57,967 bases of DNA from Coprinopsis marcescibilis (lineage: Eukaryota > Basidiomycota > Agaricomycetes > Agaricales > Psathyrellaceae): assembly GCA_004369085.1 (NCBI GenBank), contig ML210272.1, forward strand, positions 9,867 to 67,833, in the 5' to 3' direction. How positions within the stretch are numbered: the first letter of the stretch is position 1; each line of letters opens with the position of its first letter. A program made the position numbers and the translations under genes. Shown one piece after another: positions 22,970 to 31,726 of the stretch. Below the pieces are notes generated by a model. That model was not told where the DNA came from, made no database searches, and worked only from the letters and a program-made list of their open reading frames with translations.

Positions 22970-23187
22970 TGTTACGACGCAAGGCGAGTAGTACGCCTTA
23001 GTCGCCGAATGATAGTTGACGATCGAGCTTGAATGATAGATCGTTGAGACAAGCGAGTTGTTCGAGGAAGTCGAGACGAGCTAACGTCAAGACGATAGAG
23101 TTTCTGAAGTATTCGAGAGAGACGATCCGTCGACGAGAAGACTAACAAAAGTCTTATTCGTAAACTATCGAATTACAAAAGAGAACG

Positions 23188-23199
23188 AGATCAAAACTA
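23188..23199 (-). other. Self-primer sequence in the LTR (predicted RNA 5' end)
   Basis: On the minus (RNA-sense) strand this reads TAGTTTTGATCT. It is the exact reverse complement of 12 bases at 29936-29925, just inside the 5' LTR end where the primer binding site belongs. It lies ~35 nt downstream of a TATA-like box, at or next to where the transcript should begin. This is the arrangement of Tf1/sushi elements, which prime reverse transcription with their own mRNA 5' end. Confidence 0.7.
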
Positions 23200-23224
23200 A
23201 AGTACAACTACCTAACTAGGTAAG

Positions 23225-23234
23225 TTTAAATATA
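23225..23234 (-). promoter_or_regulatory. TATA-like box of the LTR promoter
   Basis: Reads TATATTTAAA on the minus strand, in the direction of the element. Its distance of about 25-35 bases to the self-primer sequence matches normal TATA-to-start spacing. The older LTR fragment has a (TA)n run at the same place (1-12). Confidence 0.6.
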
Positions 23235-23334
23235 CAATTCTTATCTCTTATCGATCTTATTGATAAGTCCCTTCCGTTATCATACTATAAATAAGAAAAA
23301 TCACTACGTCATAAACTCGTGTCCGTTTATCTAT

Positions 23335-24063
23335 CTAATAATATCCCCAAGCTCCGGTCTGACAGTTAGGGGTATCAATAGATTCGTTATCAAACATACC
23401 AAACTTCCGAAAATATTCCATCTGTATTTCCAAATAATCTTCGTCTGTAAGTTCCCGTTCATCTTCATGTTCCACCGTTGGAAGCGGTGTAACATTACCC
23501 CCGTTCTGGATTTGAAGCCCCCTGGCTTCAATCTCTGTGGTTGTTGTAATTCCCGTAATTGTCGAAGTCGTAGGCGTGGGAGTTCCAGTCGTTTTCATTG
23601 TTGTCGTGATACCGAGCACGTAAGCCCTCAAGGCGATTGGGGTATATTCGATTGAGCTTGCATTCGTCGTCGTCTGGGAGATGTCGGGGTGCTTCTTCTC
23701 CACAGGTTTGACATTCATATTGATGGGGGCAAAGGGCTTTGAGATGTCGGTCTGATCAGCAGGTGAAGCATAACTTTTTGCCGTCTCGGGTGACTGGAGG
23801 TGGTCGAGGGGTTCGGGTTGTTCCAAAATTGGGAATACGGTCTTCTTGATGTGTCCAAAGGGAAGAAGGTCCCGGAGTAGGGTTCGTCCGAGTATCTTGT
23901 TGTTGTCCTTCATCGCGAATAGTGGAAATTGGGTTGGCAAGTCCGATTGATAATAAAACAGTTTTTTGGGGTTGTTTGGAAGTCGACTGTCTTCCCCCTT
24001 TGACCATTGGAGAAAAATGTTGTGCAGATTTGTGGGAGTTTCTTGCTGGTCCTCGGTTGACAT
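23335..24063 (-). CDS. Gypsy extra ORF 2 (242 aa), runs into the 3' LTR
   Basis: Starts at ATG 24063, 33 bp after the previous ORF, and ends at 23335, so its last ~53 codons lie within the LTR and the polypurine tract is part of its coding sequence (IQNGGNVTPLP spans the junction). No signal peptide or membrane span, hence not envelope-like. It has a Thr-rich patch (GTPTPTTSTITGITTTTE) and an acidic C-terminus (EDERELTDEDYLEIQMEYF). Function unknown. The C-terminal part is also present, open, in the 5' LTR copy. Confidence 0.7.
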   Translation of the reverse strand: MSTEDQQETPTNLHNIFLQWSKGEDSRLPNNPKKLFYYQSDLPTQFPLFAMKDNNKILGRTLLRDLLPFGHIKKTVFPILEQPEPLDHLQSPETAKSYASPADQTDISKPFAPINMNVKPVEKKHPDISQTTTNASSIEYTPIALRAYVLGITTTMKTTGTPTPTTSTITGITTTTEIEARGLQIQNGGNVTPLPTVEHEDERELTDEDYLEIQMEYFRKFGMFDNESIDTPNCQTGAWGYY

Positions 24064-24096
24064 CTTTTCCTTTTTCTGTTGTTCGGGTGTCGGTTG

Positions 24097-24795
24097 TCAA
24101 GGTCGGTCGATTGGATTTTGACTGAGAATTTGTTGATTTTGAGAGATGATTCTCTTGAGGTTGGTTAGTTCCGCATGTTGGCGAAGATCTGGAAGGGGAT
24201 GTCGAATTTTTACTGTTTCTTCTTTCTCCAATTTATTCTTTCGATGTTTCTTGTCGCATCGCATCAAAAGATAAGTCCATGATTCTTGGAGAGTCCTTCT
24301 GAAAGCGTCAAGGTTGGAAAATTGTTGTCGGAGATCGTGGAGGAGTCTTTTTGTGTCTTGAATCGATTCGCACAATCGTTCCCTCTGATATACGAATTGT
24401 TGGAAAGAGAGGTAGGTATCGGCACCTGCATTGCCTGATTGATCTTGATCTCCATTCATAGGGTCGAGTCTGTCGGTCGGGATAGAAAAGAATTGATCGG
24501 ATCTGATGACCCAATAGTACCATTCGGCAATTTCTTCTTCTTCTTTGTCGATGGCGGTGCGAAATGTACCATCAAAACCTTCTCGTCGGGGATGATCCTT
24601 GGTAGGTGGGTGTTCAAATCGTTTGGGTTTGTAAAGTGGGTGGTCGTAATTGGCGTATTTTGCATTCTGATTTCGTTCCAGTTCATCATCGGCATTGGTC
24701 GGATATTCCAAGCCGTACTGTCCTGGTCGAGAGGGGGTGGGGAAGATGAGTTTGTCGGAATAGACTGGGTTAACGATTTCGATGCTTTGAGACAT
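24097..24795 (-). CDS. Gypsy extra ORF 1 (232 aa), unknown
   Basis: Starts at ATG 24795, 70 bp after the integrase stop, and is open to 24097. Charged, with Tyr/Pro-rich N-terminus (KYANYDHPLYKPKRF) and a helical, probably coiled-coil C-terminal half (ERLCESIQDTKRLLHDLRQQ, then KKHRKNKLEKEE). No signal peptide, membrane span or zinc knuckle. It occupies the position where some Gypsy elements carry an envelope gene, but does not resemble one. It could be a nucleic-acid or Gag-binding accessory protein; that is a guess. Confidence 0.7.
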   Translation of the reverse strand: MSQSIEIVNPVYSDKLIFPTPSRPGQYGLEYPTNADDELERNQNAKYANYDHPLYKPKRFEHPPTKDHPRREGFDGTFRTAIDKEEEEIAEWYYWVIRSDQFFSIPTDRLDPMNGDQDQSGNAGADTYLSFQQFVYQRERLCESIQDTKRLLHDLRQQFSNLDAFRRTLQESWTYLLMRCDKKHRKNKLEKEETVKIRHPLPDLRQHAELTNLKRIISQNQQILSQNPIDRP

Positions 24796-24865
24796 TGTTG
24801 AATGAGTTATGGTGGATGGTTAATCTGGGTAGATTGAAGTTCTAAATGTCGATTCGTTATTCTCT

Positions 24866-26296
24866 TTATAGTCGATATAACTTCTTGTAATCTTCCAAGA
24901 TCCGAGTGGCGTTGATCAAATGGCGAGGGGGTTCCCATAATGCTTCGGATAACGGGTATCCTTTCCATTGGACGAGGAACAGATGTCCTCTTCCTCGCTT
25001 TTTGTGATTGATAATCGATTCCACTTCGTATTCTTCTTGTCCGTCGATAAGGTCAGGTGGTGGAGTGGAGTGGGAAGGGCCGTGCATGTCGGTTTCCGTG
25101 TATGGAGATAACCATATGGTATGGAAGACGTCATAAATCTTCCATTGATTCAGTAGTGCGAGGCGATAAGAGACTGGTCCGATAACTTCTGTTATTTTGA
25201 AGGGTCCTTCCCGTTTTGGTCTTATCTTGTTGGAAAGATAACGTCGGTTAAGGTTCTTTGCTTCTAGCCACACTTTATCGCCAAGTTTGAAGGGTTTGAC
25301 GTCATTCTGTGATCTGCTGATCATCCTGTTTCTGGCTAGTTCGTGTGCGGCAATTGCTTCTTTCCGTGATAGGGTAAGATCCGTCATTCTTTCTTCGACC
25401 GATGGGATATTTGTTTGTTCGAATGCTTCTGGGATGCCTTGTGGTTGGAGTCCCATGATCAATTCGAATGGTGTCTTCTGATTGTCTGCATGTCGTCGGT
25501 TGTTGTAAGTGAATTCGAGCATGGGAAGGTGATCTTTCCAAGTTTTGGGGTGGTTAACGCAATAAATCCCCAAGTATGTCTGAACTTCTTGAAGTCCGCA
25601 TTTGGAGTTTCCATTGGTTTGAGTGTGATAGGCAGTAGACAGTCGAGAGTCAATTCCCAATCTTTTCAAGACTTCTTGATGGGACTTTGCTGCGAAATTG
25701 GGACCTCTGTCGGATATGATTCTTTCAGGAATTCCGAATCGTTTAAAGGTTGAATCGATAATCATTTTTGCCGTCATTTCAGCATCGACTTCTTTGTTGC
25801 AAGGAGTGAAAATCACCCCCTTTGTAAGGCCTTGATCCACCTGGATCAAGGTAGAGTCGTATATTGTTCCGTTTTCTTCGACAGGTGGTAATCCTGACAT
25901 GAGATCCATAGTGACGAACACGAATGGTCGATGTGATCCCGTTGATTTGTTTGGGATAAGGGTCGGTTTCAATGGTCGGCGGTTAATCTTGAACTGTTGG
26001 CATGTGGCGCATCCTTTGACGTAGTCTTGTACGGCTCCTCTTATGCCCGGGAACCAGTAGTTCTGACTGACTTTGTAGAAAGTTTCAAGTTCTCCTGGAT
26101 GTCCGGTGAGGATTGGATTGTGATGGTCGTATATGATCTGGCATCGAAGTTCTTGATTTTGGGGAACATACATTTTCCCACGAAAGAATAGTGCCGTCTT
26201 GCCGTCCTTCGATTCCGTATGCCAATCCGCCAGGTCTTTCCGTAGTTCAGTTGGGATGTCCTTGTCTTTCAAAAGATCTTGGATTTTGTCTGCCAT
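24866..26296 (-). pseudogene. Gypsy integrase with C-terminal chromodomain, catalytic Glu lost
   Basis: 476 codons from ATG 26296. In-frame with the upstream pol ORF, from which only one TGA (26333-26335) separates it, so this was one polyprotein. The H2C2 zinc domain is at about 58-99 (HHNPILTGH ... CATC). The core has Asp131 (VTMDLMSGLP) and Asp196 (SDRGPNF), but the third catalytic position, 36 residues on, is Lys232 (codon 25603-25601, AAA) in QTNGNSKCG, where the family has QTDGQTE. C-terminal residues ~415-470 form a chromodomain (EYEVESIINH, LVQWKGYPLSEALWEP, ILEDYK), which in chromoviruses targets integration to marked chromatin. The protein should be unable to catalyse strand transfer. 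Confidence 0.9.
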
Positions 26297-26332
26297 TCCG
26301 ATGTCAAATGCTTCTTCCAGTTGATCCAGAAT

Positions 26333-28441
26333 TCATGCCAGTAGGTCGACGTTCATCAAGTTCAATTTGACTTCTTTCGGAAATTGTTCTTCCAAAAGGA
26401 GTATCATGTCTTCGTTGTCATGATCGCCATGTTCCGGAAGGTGATCCGGTCGTCGTGAAAGTGCGTTGGATTGGACCATTTTACTTCCGGGTGTGTAGTT
26501 GAATCGATAGTTGAATTCTGTGAGGAATGTGTACCATCTTGCCTGTCGTCGATTCAGTTTTCGTGTTTCCCGGAAGTAGGAAAGGTTTTTGTGATCCGAT
26601 AATACTTCGATGGGATGTTGAGCTCCCATCAAGTAATGTCGCCATTCGGTAAAGGCTCGGATGAGAGCCAAAAGTTCTCGATCATAGATCTCGTAGTTGT
26701 GTTCGGTTGGGGTGAGTGTTTTCGATATAAAGGAGACCGGGTGTCGGGCTCCGTTAGCGTCACATTGGGTAAGAATGGCTCCAGTGGCGTATTTTGATGC
26801 GTCACATTCGACCTGGAAAGGTCTTTCCAAATCGGGCATGATCAGGACTGGTTGTTTGGTAAATCGTTGTTTCAAAGTGTCGAATGCTGTTTGTCGTTGA
26901 GACGTCCATTCGAACGACATTCCTTTTTGAAGGAGTTTGTTCATTGATTTTGCCAGTTCCGAATATCCGCGAATGAATCTTCGATAGAAGTTTCCAAATC
27001 CTAAAAAGGATCGTACTTGTTTCACGGTTTTCGGGGCGGGCCAATCTTGGATTCCAGCGACCTTTTTGGGGTCCATGGAGATTTGTCCTTCTTCGATGAT
27101 CATTCCGAGATATTCAATGCGAGTTTGACAAAATTGGCATTTCTCCGGTTTCAGGTAAAGGTCGTTATCCTTTAGTACTTGAAGGGTTTTTCGTGTGTAT
27201 TCGATCATCTTCTCCTTGGTTTTGGTGAAGATGAGAATATCGTCCATGTAGATGATGATGCAGCGTCCCTCCATTTTAAGTTTGTCGAAGATGTGATCCA
27301 TCATTGCTTGAAACGTTGCCAGGGAATTGCACATGCCGAAAAACATAACTGTTGGTTCGAATAATCCCAGGTTCGTTTTGAATGCCGCCTTCCATTGATC
27401 GCCGTCTCTGATCCGGATGTTGTTATAACCCCATCGCACGTCCAGTTTAGTGAAATACTTTGCTCCTTTCAGTTTGTCGAGGAGTTCGGTAATGAGTGGA
27501 AGTGGATAAGCGTTTTTGATCGTCCATTCGTTGAGGTAACGATAGTCTTGACAAGGTCGGAGAGGGGTTTTTACTTTTCCATCTTCAATGATTTGTTTCT
27601 TTTTGACAAAAAAGAAAGGGGCGGCATTCAGGGATTGTGAGGGTCGGATGTACATTTTGACGAGGTTTTCCTGAATAAACTTTTCCAATTCCTTTTGTTC
27701 GTCCAAGGTAAGATTGTATGTTTTGAACGATTTGGGAATGAAGCCGTCTTTTAACTCGATTTTGTGGTCCCAAGGTTTCGAGTCAGGGAATCGGTCGGCT
27801 TTCTTCTTGTCAAAGATGTCCATATAGTCGTGATATTCTTCTGGTATCCGTTGTTCCAAGGTGAGGGCTGAAGTATCTTCAGCAACTGCAAGTTCTTGCG
27901 CGATAGTTGATTTGGCCCGAATCCAAATTGTGTGGAGGTGTGGACTTTCTTTCCCTTGAAAATCGCGTAGTAGAGCTGTGTCAATGTCTTCCTGGGTAGG
28001 GTCTGCTTGTTTCTTTGTTTTCTTGGTTCGGAGATATTTGAGAAGAGCCTGTGTAATTTTCGAAAACTCTTTTGTTCTCCAAGCAAGTGTTCCGTTTTTC
28101 CAGTCAATCAAAGGGTTCGTTCTTCGAAGCCAGGGTGCTCTGAGGATGATCTTTTCTTGTCCAAGACCAGTGACATAAAATCGTTCTTTAAAGCAACATC
28201 CATGGATTGTGATATGTGCATCTGCGTAGAATCGGATGGTACCATTTTTGTTTAGTGTACCGTCGACGTTTCTTGCAGGGATTGGGGTAGTGAGTCGAGT
28301 GAGGGGAATTTTTATCTTTCTTGCATAGTTCTGATCAATAAATTGATCGTCTGCTACGCAGTCGGCAAGGGTGGTTGTTCCAACGTTTTCGGGTCCATTC
28401 TTTCCGGTAAATGACAATGTTGTGGGAAAAATCAAAGTCAT
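26333..28441 (-). pseudogene. Gypsy pol: protease, reverse transcriptase, RNase H, with damaged active sites
   Basis: 702 codons from ATG 28441; the frame is open further upstream toward gag. The protease motif that should read D-S/T-G is D-C-V at 27-29 (codons from 28363). The RT domain (about 230-480) keeps LDVRWGYNN and YMDD (398-401), but FGLTNSPATFQ of the family reads FGMCNSLATFQ. RNase H (about 535-665) retains Asp547, Glu589 and Asp616, but the last catalytic Asp of the ADALSR motif is Asn659 in SNALSRR (codon 26467-26465). Stop TGA at 26333 interrupts the polyprotein before integrase. The RT itself may be structurally sound; protease and RNase H are probably inactive. Confidence 0.9.
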
Positions 28442-28557
28442 ATTGGATGGATCGGCATATAGGACAGACCGTACTATCTTAGGAGGTGCTACAGTTGGTA
28501 TAGACCTCCTTAGGCAAAACCCTCATTCTTCTCGAGCTCGTCTTGGAATTTTTCACG

Positions 28558-29529
28558 TTATTCGGGGTCCATGTTGCTAAGGATTTGTTGGACTGATTTA
28601 AAAGCGGCGTTTCCGGTGTATTTCTCGTTCTCGTTGGTTCCGGAAGAAGAACCGGGTTCATTTCGAGGCTTCCACGTGTTTCGGGGTTTGTTTCCGTCTT
28701 TCGGTTTGGAGGGGCATGCGTTTAGGGCGTGTCCTGCCTTGCGGCAAAAGAAGCACAACCCTTTTCGGATGCATTCCTCTCGAATGGCGTCTGTCATTTT
28801 CGGAAGTCGGACGAAGGGTTTCTTCGTGTTGAATGAATCGATGTCCATTGGTACTCCGTAATCTTCGTTTGTTTTGGTAGTTGTCCTTGCGAAGGATTGA
28901 ATTCCTTTCTTCATGAGTTGAAGCATCCTCTGATCATTGGACACTTCGATGACGGATTTGTACCAGGCTTGAAGGTCGGTGGGTTTGGTGGCTTGGTTCC
29001 AGACTTTCTCGAGTGTGTTGTTATTGAGGGTGCTTCGAAAAATGTCAGTAATAATTCGATTGGCGGGATTGGCAGGATCGGCAAGGTCAGGTCGGTATTC
29101 GGTTTCTGCTAACTTGTTTTTGAAGGTGTTGACGAAGTCTTTGCCTGAGTCCTTCCAGCTTTTCTTGAGATTCTTGAGTTGTTGAAATGCAATATCTGCT
29201 CGCTCTTTTTCATAGAACGAAGCGTTGAGCTTCTTTCTAAAGTCTTTCCAAGTTCCCAATACAATCATGTCTTCTCCTTGTGCTTCGTTTATGAACGTTC
29301 GTTTCCAATCGGATGCTGTTCCCCCAACCATGTATGAGAGGGTGAAAAGAATCTTCTTGTTGTCGGTCCATTCGGGATTGGCAAGGATGTATAGAACGAT
29401 TTCTTCCATCCATCCTTCGTATTTGTCTCGATTGCCGTTGAATTCAGAAGGCTTTTGCATGCCTTTGATTTCTTCATCTTTGTCCTTCTTGGTTGTGGTC
29501 TTTCGCACGGATGGTCCTTCTTCAGCCAT
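28558..29529 (-). pseudogene. Gypsy gag with CCHC zinc knuckle, broken ends
   Basis: 323 codons from ATG 29529 to TAA 28558. Capsid-like helical region (PSEFNGNRDKYEGWMEE, LSYMVGGTASDWKRTF, WKDFRKKLNASF) and one zinc knuckle CFFCRKAGHALNAC. Upstream of the ATG the same frame stays coding-like back to the primer binding site, interrupted by TGA (29605-29607) and TAG (29767-29769). After TAA the frame reads REKFQDELEKNEGFA before the next stop, which looks like a lost C-terminus. It is therefore likely truncated at both ends. Compared with other Gypsy Gag proteins the remaining core has ordinary size. Confidence 0.85.
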
Positions 29530-29924
29530 TATTTCTGGTTGATAGTTCACGAATTTCTGTTCTTCCTCGTGGTTCTGTTGGGCAATTTCTTGTACTCGTT
29601 GTAGTCATTCGGTTTCTTGGTAACGTTCGAGGATTGTTTGTGACGGTTCAATGTTTAATTGGAATTGTTCTTGTTCAGGTGGGGTCCGTCCGGTTGGTTC
29701 TGTTTCGGTTTCGTCTTGTTCGTATGTTGGGTCAAATTCCCGTTGCTGTTTTCCTTTGTCGGAGATCTATTGTTTAATTGTTGATCGATCCGTGTCTTTC
29801 AAGTATGGTGCAGATGTGGTTGGTGGTTCTGCCGATCTTCTGGTTGGTCCGACGTTTCTGGTTTGTTCGTAGTTGGCTGTTTTGGCAATAGGTCCTCGTC
29901 CCGATCGACGAGGTTGTGATTGAG

Positions 29925-29938
29925 TAGTTTTGATCTTC
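29925..29938 (-). other. Primer binding site complementary to the element's own RNA 5' end
   Basis: Directly after the 5' LTR end (29939) the RNA-sense strand reads GA then AGATCAAAACTA (29936-29925). It does not begin with TGG, so it does not pair with the CCA end of a tRNA. Its 12 bases pair perfectly with 23199-23188 in the LTR. Confidence 0.7.
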
Positions 29939-30413
29939 TGTTACGACCCAAGGCGAGTANNNNNNNNNNNNNNNNNNNNNNNNNNNNNNNNNNNNNNNNN
30001 NNNNNNNNNNNNNNNNNNNNNNNNNNNNNNNNNNNNNNNNNNNNNNNNNNNNNNNNNNNNNNNNNNNNNNNNNNNNNNNNNNNNNNNNNNNNNNNNNNNN
30101 NNNNNNNNNNNNNNNNNNNNNNNNNNNNNNNNNNNNNNNNNNNNNNNNNNNNNNNNNNNNNNNNNNNNNNNNNNNNNNNNNNNNNNNNNNNNNNNNNNNN
30201 NNNNNNNNNNNNNNNNNNNNNNNNNNNNNNNNNNNNNNNNNNNNNNNNNNNNNNNNNNNNNNNNNNNNNGCTCCGGTCTGACAGTTAGGGGTATCAATAG
30301 ATTCGTTATCAAACATACCAAACTTCCGAAAATATTCCATCTGTATTTCCAAATAATCTTCGTCCGTAAGTTCCCGTTCATCTTCATGTTCCACCGTTGG
30401 AAGCGGTGTAACA
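29939..30413 (-). repeat. 5' LTR of the Gypsy element (contains assembly gap)
   Basis: Starts TGTTACGAC (29939) and ends GGTGTAACA (30413) on the plus strand. Bases 29960-30269 are N. The visible parts differ from the 3' LTR at two positions (C/G near the left end; CCG versus CTG in CGTCCGTAAG). The complete LTR has 360 bases where this one has 310 N, so the gap length is only an estimate. Confidence 0.93.
29960..30269. other. Assembly gap (310 N)
   Basis: Unsequenced run inside the 5' LTR. A long near-identical repeat is the likely cause of the assembly break. It prevents a full LTR-LTR comparison. Confidence 0.99.
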
Positions 30414-30418
30414 CATCG
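30414..30418. repeat. Target site duplication CATCG (right)
   Basis: Pairs with CATCG at 22965-22969; confirms one integration event and the element's exact ends. Confidence 0.95.
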
Positions 30419-30565
30419 TGCTTATTGTACATATGCCTTATTTTACATGAGCCTTACTGCACAGGCTTGTAAGGGTGCTTGAAACATAGTCTTCATACAA
30501 ACACCCCGGAGAATACTGATAGATAGATTTACATAATACACTCCCTACTGTGCATACATGAGATT

Positions 30566-31020
30566 TCACCGCATCTATCACACAGTTGAATCTCATCTGC
30601 AGCAAAGTCGAGATGATGATGGTCTAGTATCATCTAGTGCATAGTGTACGGTATGTTCTTTTGATTAAGGTGCAGTAGTTTCAGGGTGGCGTCTCAATCC
30701 GATGGCGATTTGGGTTTCTGATTCTGTAATCATAGCCTTTGGGCGCCTTTTAATTTTAGGCCAACGAGAAGCGTCAGCGTCTATCATCAATCTTATCACT
30801 TTCTGCATCTAAAAATCAAATATCCTACCCGTGTCCATCTGGACTCTTCCAGACTTTTGGATCCCGGTTCATTAACTTCACTGCCATGACGTTGATCTTG
30901 GTTTTAGTACAGCTGATACCTCAGCGCCTCATAGTGGATAATATGTATTTGGCTGTTGTCGACATTGTACTAGTAGCCTTGAAAGGACTATGTAAATTTC
31001 TTCATTTGATCTCCAGGTGA
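30566..31020 (+). repeat. Segmental duplicate, copy 1 (partner 33,010-33,420)
   Basis: Non-coding sequence similar to 33,010-33,420 in the same orientation. Shared blocks include TATCACACAG, GTATGTTCTTTTGATTAAGGTG, GGGCGCCTTTTAATTT, TCCTACCCGTGT and TTGGTACAGCTGATA-like. Copy 2 lies just after the end of pseudogene D, so the block is probably the 3' flank of that gene type, duplicated with it. The rest of 30,419-31,726 shows no gene. Confidence 0.75.
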
Positions 31021-31726
31021 AGTCCCTTCCAGAGGAATCCCTATTCGTTCTCTACATGCTCCGCCAAGTTCGATGCATGCTGGTGGTGTCGACTTTTAAC
31101 TTCGTATAGCAGATATGGGCGCTTTGGAAAGGCACATTTTCACACTCGCACACTCACAACCACCAAGAACTCCAGTGGGCGGTGACAATCCAACTAAACT
31201 TGTCTTCGTCTCAGTCAACTGACAGCGTCATGCGTGTAATGGACCCATGAATAAGACTCCACCAGACGCTCAGAACGGCGGTGAAGGCTTGCACATCCTG
31301 ATTCCGCTCAAATTACTAGTAGTCGGGGTTATTGTTTCCCCACAGAATACTATTCTTTCACATTCAAACTGACTCGGTGCGCGGGAGAACAGGATCATGA
31401 AGTTTAACCGCCTCATGATTCATCGCATTCACGATTGACGACCACTGTTGCGGTACCAGAGCATGTGAAGATTTGAAAGCTGTGACTATGTCAAATAGTT
31501 CTCATTTAGTTGAGACGGGACCTGCCTGGTACATGGCTAAAATAACCAGAGATAAGGGTTATAGTTCATCGCTTTGGTCGTCTGCGGAAGCTCCAAGAAC
31601 CTTAAACACCCTATTCAATCTCTCTCGTTTAATGGGGTGGCAAACGACCATATCCTTTCAGTGTTTCCTCATTGTTACACCCCTATCCTCATGTTTCTGG
31701 CTTTCAAAATACCGAAGCTCTTCATA
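31021..31726. other. Intergenic upstream of pseudogene D
   Basis: Probable former promoter region of D; short open frames only, no recognisable domain. Confidence 0.45.

Larger units (their letters stand above)
22970..23494 (-). repeat. 3' LTR of the Gypsy element (525 bp, complete)
   Basis: Bounded by TGTTACGAC (22970) and GGTGTAACA (23494) on the plus strand; the same ends occur at 29939 and 30413. It contains a TATA-like box, the self-primer sequence, and the last ~53 codons of the element's final ORF. Its downstream half matches the old LTR fragment at 1-268. Confidence 0.95.
22970..30413 (-). mobile_element. Full-length Ty3/Gypsy chromovirus-type LTR retrotransposon (7.44 kb), defective
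   Basis: A complete element in minus orientation. In order along its RNA sense: 5' LTR 30413-29939 (with a 310-base N gap), primer binding site, gag 29529-28558, pol with protease/RT/RNase H 28441-26333, integrase with chromodomain 26296-24866, two extra ORFs 24795-24097 and 24063-23335, polypurine tract about 23510-23495, 3' LTR 23494-22970. LTRs begin TGTTAC and end GTAACA; a CATCG duplication flanks the element. The visible ~165 bp of the two LTRs differ at only two positions, which indicates recent insertion, yet gag and pol contain stop codons and changed catalytic residues. The chromodomain and gag-pol order place it among the chromoviruses. It sits about 540 bp downstream of gene J, inside the membrane-protein array. 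Confidence 0.95.

Noticed and set aside
23335..24795. Envelope gene in the Gypsy element
   Set aside because: The two ORFs after integrase have no signal peptide, membrane span or cleavage site, so retrovirus-like status is not supported.
29925..29938. tRNA-type primer binding site
   Set aside because: The sequence after the LTR does not start with TGG and pairs instead with the element's own LTR.
29774..30394. Open frame spanning the N gap in the 5' LTR
   Set aside because: It is an artefact of the N run joined to the LTR-encoded end of the last element ORF.
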